64,000 bases of DNA, from assembly GCA_009785505.1 (NCBI GenBank), contig WQWA01000002.1, forward strand, positions 1 to 64,000, written 5' to 3'. Each line of letters begins with the position of its first letter. Position 1 is the stretch's first letter. Under the pieces are notes generated by a model. It was not told the origin of the DNA, did not search any database, and saw only the letters and a list, made by a program, of their open reading frames with translations. The translations under genes and the position numbers were made by a program. Below are positions 57,655 to 64,000 of this stretch, piece by piece. The DNA is from Bacteroidales bacterium. Lineage in GTDB: Bacteria; Bacteroidota; Bacteroidia; Bacteroidales; P3.

Positions 57655-59418
57655 ATGAAAACATTTTTGAAAACTTTATCCGTTTTTGTGCTGATAGCAC
57701 TTGTTATTTCAGGCTGTACACGAGACGAGCCTACCGTTGGCGAGCCAAGATTGTTTATCCCCGAAAATCAGCGTTCATTTATTGTTGAATATGGAGTTGC
57801 CGCTACGCTAACCATTGATGTAGAAAGCAATCGTCAGTGGATCATCACACCTTCTGCTTCCGTTAACGTTATGGGAGAAGATTGGGCGTTTGTCACACCG
57901 GAATCATTACAAGGTGAAAACAATGGACAAATTACGGTTACGTTATTGTCTAACCCGGGCACTCAGTCACGCAATCTCAATCTAACGATTGCTACTGCCG
58001 GTCGTATATCGCAACAAGTAACGATTATACAGTACGGTACGGAAGGACCGCCTCCGCCAACAACATTGATTTATGCAGAAGATTTTGGAACAGACCCAAT
58101 GCGACCAACACCAACAACCTGGGCTACTGTAAGTGCCTTTGAAGGTTGGAACACTACAGGTAGCAGCGCAGCAACGATTTGGTATGAAGGTACAGGTGCT
58201 ACGATAAGAACAACCAACTCGTCACCAACCCCGCAGTTTTCAGGTGGTAATGTTTTGATGTTTGCAGGGTTTCCACCCGGCACTACTACCGGTGGCGGCG
58301 GAACGTTTACCATCAATGGTGTTATGCCTGACGGCTATCAAAACTTCTTCCTTTCATTTGGAACAAATCAGACAAATGATTCAATTTCTGCTTACATCAG
58401 TATAGACAATAAATCAACATGGACAGAGATACCTTTTATTAAAACCACAACCACTTGGGGTTTGGTAGAAATGGCGTTTAGTATTCCTGTGGCAGTAGAT
58501 TCGTTTAGTTTGAGATTTTCTGCACCGGGAACATCAGGTGGAGCGAGAATTGACGACATAGAATTACGCGGAACAACGCAAGCATTACCGCCACTACCAC
58601 TTCCGACAGATTATTTAACCGTAACGCCGACAAATTTGGATTTTTTCAGAGATGCAGATACGACAGAAATTAATATAAACAGCAACGTAGATTGGACCAT
58701 TGTTTCTTCGGAAAATTGGGCAACAGTAAGTTCTGAAAGAGGTTCAAACAGCGAAACAGTTGAAGTTTTTGTAACTGAAAACACAACCGGAGCAAATCGC
58801 TCGGCGACACTTACAATTAGTGGCGAAGGTGTGAGCGATTGGAGCGTTACAATTACGCAAAGACATTTTGTTCCGACAAACCTTATGGTTAACGGAAGTT
58901 TTGAAAACTGGTCGGGCGATACGTTGGAAGATTGGAGATTTAGAAATGGAACCGCTCCCGGGGCTCCGATAAATCCTTTCCCAATTTCTCGCAGAGAAAC
59001 AACCATAGTTAGTGATGGAACATCGTCTCTCTCTGTACCTCAATTTATTGGAACCGGTAGTGATGCAATAGTACCACGCCGAATTTTCTTGCCTGCCGGA
59101 GATTACACGTGGTCATTCGATTACAGAGCTGAAAGTGGTCAAACCTTAAATTTGAGAAATTGGGGTACGGCACATGCTTCAGAAACAATTGCAGGACAAA
59201 TATCAACAGATATTTTTGTAAGAACTCCAATACAACAAGGAACAAATTTGCCTATAACTCAAGGAGCTTGGAGAACACAGTCGGTTGACTTCACCGTTCC
59301 TGCATTTGAAGGTGCGGGACCGAATGGAGAAGCCGGTTTGTGGTTTGTATTTGAACTGCGAACATACGCAGGAACTAATGGGGGTTTTATAGATAATGTA
59401 CGAGTTGTCGCTAGATAG
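57655..59418 (+). CDS. Surface lipoprotein with BACON domains and carbohydrate-binding-like jelly rolls
   Basis: 587 residues. Lipobox VISGC (Cys about residue 21). BACON-type beta domain (about 35-135, SNRQWIITPSA, LNLTIATAGRISQQVTIIQYG), a discoidin/jelly-roll-like domain (140-325, YAEDFGTDP ... FSLRFSAPGTSGGARIDDIEL), a second BACON domain (335-420, SNVDWTIVSSENWATVSSERGSNSETVEVFV), then a C-terminal jelly roll (NGSFENWSGDTLEDWRF ... GGFIDNVRVVAR). No enzyme motif; likely binds a polymer at the surface. Followed 11 bp later by the lipoprotein nuclease, so the pair is an operon. Confidence 0.8.
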   Translation: MKTFLKTLSVFVLIALVISGCTRDEPTVGEPRLFIPENQRSFIVEYGVAATLTIDVESNRQWIITPSASVNVMGEDWAFVTPESLQGENNGQITVTLLSNPGTQSRNLNLTIATAGRISQQVTIIQYGTEGPPPPTTLIYAEDFGTDPMRPTPTTWATVSAFEGWNTTGSSAATIWYEGTGATIRTTNSSPTPQFSGGNVLMFAGFPPGTTTGGGGTFTINGVMPDGYQNFFLSFGTNQTNDSISAYISIDNKSTWTEIPFIKTTTTWGLVEMAFSIPVAVDSFSLRFSAPGTSGGARIDDIELRGTTQALPPLPLPTDYLTVTPTNLDFFRDADTTEININSNVDWTIVSSENWATVSSERGSNSETVEVFVTENTTGANRSATLTISGEGVSDWSVTITQRHFVPTNLMVNGSFENWSGDTLEDWRFRNGTAPGAPINPFPISRRETTIVSDGTSSLSVPQFIGTGSDAIVPRRIFLPAGDYTWSFDYRAESGQTLNLRNWGTAHASETIAGQISTDIFVRTPIQQGTNLPITQGAWRTQSVDFTVPAFEGAGPNGEAGLWFVFELRTYAGTNGGFIDNVRVVAR

Positions 59419-59429
59419 TATTTGAAACT

Positions 59430-60908
59430 ATGAAACACGTTTTTCATAAAATATCTGCTTGGTTGCTTTTTTTCTGTTTGATAGGCTTTTTGTCGTCGTG
59501 CAAAGAAAATAACCATGTGAACATACAACTCGCCCTTGAAAGAACAGAGGTTGAAGGTGAGGTCATCGAACAAATTCTACGTCTTCAAACAGATGCCCCC
59601 GATCAATCTTGGACTATAACCGTTAATCCCGGGGCAGATTGGTGTTTTATTTCTCGGACAAGTGGAACGGGCGAAGCACACATCGTTGTTAGAACTGCCG
59701 AAAATGAAGGAGAACCAAGAACGGCAACCATTACAGCAACTTCCGGAAATTCAACCGTATCTGTTGAGCTGACTCAACTTACCATGACCTTGATTAATGT
59801 TTTTGGAAATACGAATTTCTCGAACTACGGTCAAGATCAAGCACAAACACTTCAAATCAGAACAAACTTGGCATGGACGGCTGAAATTACAGAAGGAAAC
59901 GACTATGTTCGACTTAACACAACTTCCGGAAGTGGAAATGGCGTGATAATAGTTACATTTGATGACAATCCGGGTGGGATACCAAGAAGAGCAAACCTAC
60001 GAATAGCGGTCGAAAATCAGGAAACAAACTTAACGCAAGAAGTAAATTTAACACTAATACAAGGTCAAGCCTATGGAAATTTCGAACGGTATGTTCCGTT
60101 TCGAATCGAATTGCCTTTGGTAAGAGATACAATGTGGTTCATTCAGCACAATGTTGGTCCGATTGTTAACTTTGCTTTGGAATATGATACCGGACAGCGT
60201 CATCCATTTTGGGTGGCGTATCAACTCACTACTGCACATTTCGGAACCATTGACCGACAGAGTTTTACATTCGACCCTAAAATTCCGAGAGAACTTCAAC
60301 CACATGAATTCATTGGTGGTGAAATTAGAATTCCGAGGTACTGGTCAACGTATCGCTACGAGCGCGGACATATCTTGGCTTCGGCAGATCGTACGTTTAG
60401 TCAAGCAGCAAACGATCAAACCAACTTTATGTCGAATATCAGTCCGCATTTGCCGGAATTTCATAACCAGTCGGGAGGCACAGGAAGTGGTCAAGGCATT
60501 TGGCTCAGGCTCGAACATCAAGTCAGATCTTGGGCAAGGATGCAAAATATAGATACGCTTTATGTTGTAAAAGGCGGGTCTATTGTCCCGGGTGCTCCGG
60601 GCACTCAAATTGTGGAAACACTACACAGCCTGAACAGAACAGTTGTCCCAAGATACTACTTCAAAGCACTCGTTCAGCGTTGAGGTGATTCATTTTACGG
60701 TATTGGATTTTGGTTAAGACAGGAAAGAGGAATGGCTCGCAGAGCACCAACACGAGCAGATGCAAGAACTATTCGAGAGTTGGAACATTTAACCGGGATA
60801 GACTTCTTCCCAAATTTAAGAATCGTTGGCGAACAACTCGGACAACCGAATTTGGAAAACGAAGTGGAAACGACTATAAATTGGAGCCGATGGCCCGGAA
60901 TAAATTAG
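59430..60908 (+). pseudogene. BACON lipoprotein with DNA/RNA non-specific endonuclease domain, interrupted by an in-frame TGA
   Basis: Lipobox LSSC (Cys about 23), two BACON-like domains (about 35-115 and 120-210), then an endonuclease G/NucA-type domain with RYERGHILASADR (His314, usual DRGH) and NFMSNISPHLPEFHNQ, the metal-ligand Asn region. The frame ends at TGA 60681-60683 after 417 codons, but the same frame then runs 74 more codons to TAG 60908, and this part (GDSFYGIGFWLRQERG ... LTGIDFFPNL ... WSRWPGIN) has the final strand and helix expected of the family. So the gene carries one nonsense codon near the end. TGA is used as a normal stop elsewhere here, and I see no SECIS-like hairpin. 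The 417-residue product keeps the catalytic core and might still work. It is followed directly by the S23 element. Confidence 0.75.
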
Positions 60909-60943
60909 TATGAAAGTGTGAAAGTAGAAAGTGTGAAAGTATG
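60907..60943. repeat. Left inverted repeat of the S23 element
   Basis: AGTATGAAAGTGTGAAAGT (60907-60925) plus further GAAAGT units; the first two bases are part of the TAG stop of the nuclease frame. Exact inverse copy at 61289-61307. Confidence 0.9.
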
Positions 60944-61285
60944 TTGATTAAGAGATTTGAAGATATTTTGGCTTGGCAAAAAGCACTGGATTTGACTAAA
61001 GAATGTTATGTGTTGTTTGGCGAGTCGAAGGATTGGGGATTTAAGGATCAGATATTAAGGGCATCAGTATCAATTATGAATAATATCGCCGAAGGATTTG
61101 AGAGAAAGTCAAAAAATGAATTTAAGCATTTTTTATCTATAGCAAAAGGCTCTTGTGGCGAGGTACGCTCAATGATAACTCTCGCTAAAGAACTCAAAAA
61201 AATAAATCAAACACAATACAACAAACTGTTCACTCAGTCAGAAGAAATCTCAAAAATGCTTTCGGCACTAATCAAAACTCTATAA
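60941..61285 (+). CDS. Four-helix-bundle protein, S23/IVP (23S rRNA intervening-sequence protein) family
   Basis: 114 residues. FEDILAWQKALDLTKECYVLF, ILRASVSIMNNIAEGFERKSKNEFKHFLSIAKGSCGEVRSMITLAKELKKI match the S23 family, small four-helix bundles found in 23S rRNA intervening sequences of some bacteria and, as relatives, the Avd accessory proteins of diversity-generating retroelements. Role unknown. Here it is not in rRNA but between two secreted-nuclease genes, enclosed by an exact 19-bp inverted repeat. That arrangement looks like a discrete insertion. Confidence 0.9.
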   Translation: MLIKRFEDILAWQKALDLTKECYVLFGESKDWGFKDQILRASVSIMNNIAEGFERKSKNEFKHFLSIAKGSCGEVRSMITLAKELKKINQTQYNKLFTQSEEISKMLSALIKTL

Positions 61286-61287
61286 CC

Positions 61288-61322
61288 CACTTTCACACTT
61301 TCATACTTTTCACTTTCTCACT
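61288..61322. repeat. Right inverted repeat of the S23 element
   Basis: ACTTTCACACTTTCATACT (61289-61307) is the exact reverse complement of 60907-60925, followed by further CACTTTCTC units. Confidence 0.9.
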
Positions 61323-61330
61323 AAAACAGC

Positions 61331-62428
61331 ATGAAAACATTAAAATCGGCCCTTTTTCTTATAGCTTTACTACTGATATCGGTAGTAGGCTATTCGCAAA
61401 CCCATGTCATTGTATCTTACAACGTAGAAAATCTCTTCGACACGTACAGAGATACAACCATTAACGACGGAGATTTCACGCCGGAAGGCAGGTTCAACTG
61501 GACACCGGAAAAATACTGGCATAAAATCGGTCAATTATCGTATGTGATTGAAAGAATTGCCATAGCAACCCGATCGCACACAACCGGAAATTGGCCTATT
61601 TTGATTGGTTTGCAAGAGGTTGAAAATCGCTCCGTACTGCAAGATTTGGCGAATGCACCTCGAATTCGAGCGGCAAGATACCAAATTGTACACTATGATT
61701 CGCCCGACAGACGTGGTGTTGATGTGGCATTTTTGTATTGTGCCGAAACGATCGAATACATATATAGTAGACCTATTCTCGTTAGAGGGGGAGACTTTCC
61801 AACCCTGCGAACACGCGATATTTTGTGGTTTAAAGGACGAATAGACCAAGATACGTTTCATTTTTTCAATATGCACTGGCCTTCTCGTTTGGGCGGACAG
61901 CAAGCTTCCGAACCCAGACGTGAGCTCGCCGCATCAATTTTGCGCCATGTTGTTGACTCTATCAAAGAGGCAGCACCGAATCATCGAATTGTCATAATGG
62001 GCGACTTTAATGATGATCCAAACAATCGTGCGATAGAATATGTGCTGCGTGCCAAAAACAGAAGAAACCTAGGAGAAGGCGATTTGTTCAATCCGTTTTT
62101 CGATATGCATAGAGCAGGGCTTGGAACATTGCCCTTTCGCGGTGCATGGAATTTATTTGATATGATTATAGTGAGCCAAAATATGATTGGTGGTAACGGA
62201 GGATTTCAATTAATGCCTCCGCCAAGACCAGAAACAAGAAGAAATCGCAGAAACCAAAATTTTGAAGGAGTTATCTTCGGCAAGTGCGTGGCTGCACCAT
62301 TTCTTTTTGAACCCCCGGAAGCTGGAAACCGTGCAGGTTACACATTCAGGTCGTTTCTCCCCGGACCGGGAAGATATCATGGTGGCTTTAGCGATCATTT
62401 ACCGGTGTACATATTCATTTCAAGATAA
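61331..62428 (+). CDS. Exported endonuclease/exonuclease/phosphatase family protein
   Basis: 365 residues. Signal peptide (MKTLKSALFLIALLLISVVGYSQ). Motifs of the DNase I-like fold in order: SYNVENLFDT (metal Asn), LIGLQEVENRSVL (Glu), RRGVDVAFLY, FFNMHWPSR (His), IVIMGDFNDDP (Asp, Asn) and FSDHLPVYI (final Asp-His). All catalytic positions are present. Likely cleaves nucleic acid outside the cytoplasm; a phosphodiesterase on another substrate is the alternative. Follows the BACON lipoprotein nuclease once the S23 insertion is ignored, and precedes a TonB-receptor-like gene by 14 bp. Confidence 0.9.
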   Translation: MKTLKSALFLIALLLISVVGYSQTHVIVSYNVENLFDTYRDTTINDGDFTPEGRFNWTPEKYWHKIGQLSYVIERIAIATRSHTTGNWPILIGLQEVENRSVLQDLANAPRIRAARYQIVHYDSPDRRGVDVAFLYCAETIEYIYSRPILVRGGDFPTLRTRDILWFKGRIDQDTFHFFNMHWPSRLGGQQASEPRRELAASILRHVVDSIKEAAPNHRIVIMGDFNDDPNNRAIEYVLRAKNRRNLGEGDLFNPFFDMHRAGLGTLPFRGAWNLFDMIIVSQNMIGGNGGFQLMPPPRPETRRNRRNQNFEGVIFGKCVAAPFLFEPPEAGNRAGYTFRSFLPGPGRYHGGFSDHLPVYIFISR

Positions 62429-62442
62429 AACAAACAAACCAT

Positions 62443-64000
62443 ATGAACTTACGTTTAACCCTAACAACAATCCTAATCGCAACGTCTGCGGTATTGTTTG
62501 CTCAAACCGAGCAAATAACCGGAGTTGTCATCAACCGTGTCGGTGGAAATGCTCCGATAGAGGGTGCTGCAGTTTTAGTGACCAACAATGTTGACGAACA
62601 CGTTGTAACATCCAATGAATTCGGACAATTCACAATTTCGAACTTGTCAGCCGGCACGTGGCGAATCATGATTTCTGCCGTAGATTTCGACAGTTATCAG
62701 GCTTCATTAACCCTGCCTGCGGGTGCTACTCTGAATTTAGGAAACGTTTTCATGTTTCCGGAGTTAGACGTCTCAACAGTATCTGACGAAGGAATGGGTG
62801 ATATGGAGTCCGAAGAAGGCGACCATCAAGGTGGCTTTGCTCTTTTGGGTGCACAAGATGTTTTTACAAGCAACTCATCAAGATTTAGTCAAATGCGTTT
62901 CAGAGCAAGAGGTTACGAGTTCGGACTCAACAGAACTTTTCTCCATGGATTAGAAATGAGCGATATGAATACCGGAGCCTCTCCGTTTTCGCTCTGGGGC
63001 GGACTGAACGATGTGACCCGTAATCAAGACCGTTCAAGGGGTATGCAACCAACATCATACGGAATAGGCGGTGTGGCAGGAACAAACAATGTTCTCTTAC
63101 ATGCGTCAAGAATTCGCACAGGATGGCAAATCAATTACGCAAGTGCCTCTTCCGCTCGTTGGGCACATCGCTTGGGCGTAGCTTGGGCAAATCAACTCGC
63201 ACCGGGTTGGTATTTGGCAGTTATGGGCTCTGTTCGCTATACACCTGCAGACTATGTTTTTAACTGGAATAGAGGAGTTGAAGCACAAGGTGCATCTTAT
63301 TTTCTGTCATTGGAACGCCGATTTGGATTTGGAGAAAGTTTGTCGTTCACATTTTTTGGAGCACCGAATATGGCTAGTGCGATTGGTGGGGCTACACAAG
63401 AAGTTTTTGATTTGGTTGGTAATAATTTTTACAATCCGAATATGGGTTTTCAAAACGGACAAATCCGAAATGCACGCGTAAGAAATTCGCATGAGCCGGT
63501 TATGGTACTCGATTACAGCAACCGAATCAACCACCGACTACGTGTACAAGCCGCAACAAGTTTCCGTTTCGGACGAAACGGTTTCACCGCTTTGGACTGG
63601 CAAGATGCACCGGATCCGCGCCCCGACAACTTCCGACTTCTGCCGAGTTTTTTCTTAAATCCTGATTTTTCAAACTATAACCCTCTAAGAGCGATAGATA
63701 TTCGAGAAGGCTGGTTGACTGATCCAAGCGTTCGATATATCAATTGGGACGCGCTGTACAATGTGAATTTCAACGGTTGGGAAAGAGTAGATAGCGTTAC
63801 GGATAACGGTGTTCGACGTCCATACATTACCGGACGACGTTCGAGCTACGCCATCGAAAATCGTCGTCAAGATCAACTGGATTGGAATTCAGGCGTTACG
63901 ATCAACGCATTGCTCACAAATAATCTCAGATTAAATGCCGGCTTGACATATCGCTGGAACCGCACACATTACTTCAAAGAAATGTTCGATCTTTTAGGCG
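62443..64000 (+). CDS. TonB-dependent receptor-like outer-membrane protein with carboxypeptidase-like domain (3' end outside window)
   Basis: About 519 residues are visible and the frame is open at the window end. Signal peptide (MNLRLTLTTILIATSAVLFAQ), then a CarboxypepD_reg-like/CarbopepD_reg_2 domain (22-105: ITGVVINRVGGNAPIEGAAVLVTNN ... GQFTISNLSAGTWRIMISAVDFDSYQ), a plug-like region (FSQMRFRARGYEFGLNRTFLHGLEMSDMNTG, ASPFSLWGGLNDVTR) and beta-barrel strands. 14 bp after the nuclease gene, so probably its operon partner and the importer of its products. Substrate is inferred from context only. Confidence 0.85.
   Translation, partial: MNLRLTLTTILIATSAVLFAQTEQITGVVINRVGGNAPIEGAAVLVTNNVDEHVVTSNEFGQFTISNLSAGTWRIMISAVDFDSYQASLTLPAGATLNLGNVFMFPELDVSTVSDEGMGDMESEEGDHQGGFALLGAQDVFTSNSSRFSQMRFRARGYEFGLNRTFLHGLEMSDMNTGASPFSLWGGLNDVTRNQDRSRGMQPTSYGIGGVAGTNNVLLHASRIRTGWQINYASASSARWAHRLGVAWANQLAPGWYLAVMGSVRYTPADYVFNWNRGVEAQGASYFLSLERRFGFGESLSFTFFGAPNMASAIGGATQEVFDLVGNNFYNPNMGFQNGQIRNARVRNSHEPVMVLDYSNRINHRLRVQAATSFRFGRNGFTALDWQDAPDPRPDNFRLLPSFFLNPDFSNYNPLRAIDIREGWLTDPSVRYINWDALYNVNFNGWERVDSVTDNGVRRPYITGRRSSYAIENRRQDQLDWNSGVTINALLTNNLRLNAGLTYRWNRTHYFKEMFDLLG

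Noticed and set aside
60681-60683. TGA as selenocysteine or tryptophan codon
   Set aside because: No SECIS-like hairpin follows, no Sec-type motif is present, and TGA ends other genes here (for example dnaX and the S4-domain gene), so the code is standard.
60710-60913. Separate small gene after the nuclease
   Set aside because: It overlaps, in another frame, the continuation of the nuclease domain, which has the family-like sequence; the small frame has none.
60941-61285. Diversity-generating retroelement (S23 proteins resemble Avd)
   Set aside because: No reverse transcriptase, template repeat or variable C-type lectin repeat is visible within the window.
53160-64000. Standard SusC/SusD polysaccharide utilisation locus
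   Set aside because: No SusD-like gene, no glycoside hydrolase and no SusC-type plug are seen; the enzymes present are nucleases.

Overview
The window looks like the chromosome of an anaerobic member of the Bacteroidetes, most likely order Bacteroidales. Reasons: about twenty promoters with the Bacteroidetes -7 element TAnnTTTG just upstream of genes; secreted proteins with type IX secretion (T9SS) C-terminal sorting domains; BACON domains, LptE, DUF3276 and IPExxxVDY proteins; a THI-box operon of a TonB receptor, PnuT-type transporter and thiamine pyrophosphokinase; and both Na+-NQR and Rnf next to ferredoxin-dependent 2-oxoacid oxidoreductases. I cannot name genus or species from sequence alone.

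Layout. 1-14.7 kb: housekeeping (mutS2 3' end, ADP-forming acetate-CoA ligase, double-thioredoxin protein, S4 RNA-binding protein, zinc-ribbon protein with a histone-H1-like tail, Nif3-like protein, a GH3/serine hydrolase pair that looks like one frameshifted gene, threonine dehydrogenase, sigma-54 activator, lptE, dnaN). 14.8-19.9 kb: a barrel protein, a four-subunit 2-oxoacid:ferredoxin oxidoreductase operon and three small secreted Cys-repeat proteins of unknown family. 19.9-26 kb: two secreted peptidases (M28, S8) and a lipoprotein. 26-35 kb: two DcuC-type carriers around a tRNA-Pro, carboxynorspermidine decarboxylase, galE, dnaX. 35-52.6 kb: an electron-transfer island with iorAB, nqrABCDEF (minus strand), the TPP-riboswitch thiamine operon, and rnfBCDGEA. 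53-64 kb: secreted adhesin-like protein, BACON lipoprotein, a lipoprotein nuclease, a secreted endonuclease/exonuclease/phosphatase protein and the start of a TonB-dependent receptor-like gene, which together could be an extracellular nucleic-acid scavenging locus.

How it fits together. Amino-acid fermentation via IorAB and the KorDABC-type enzyme (both TPP-dependent) would make reduced ferredoxin; Rnf would pass those electrons to NAD+ while pumping ions; Nqr would oxidise NADH to quinone, possibly towards fumarate, with DcuC carriers moving C4-dicarboxylates; the ADP-forming ligase would make ATP from acyl-CoA; the THI-box operon would supply thiamine. This metabolic picture is inference from gene content.

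Two layers of non-coding structure stand out. First, arrays of a 16-bp palindrome (AACTAAAAATTTAGTT type) repeated with an exact 20-bp period sit upstream of only three transcription units: the double thioredoxin, iorAB and rnf. This looks like operators of a common regulator. Second, some twenty short palindromic elements of several families (GTAGGGGCG..., GTAGAGACGC..., GGTGGCTGAGC..., CGTCATTGCGAGG...) are scattered between genes and, unusually, inside open reading frames of mutS2, a DUF2520-type gene, nspC, dnaX, pnuT and the thiamine TonB receptor without breaking the frame. A degenerate REP-associated transposase (RAYT) is present next to rnfA.
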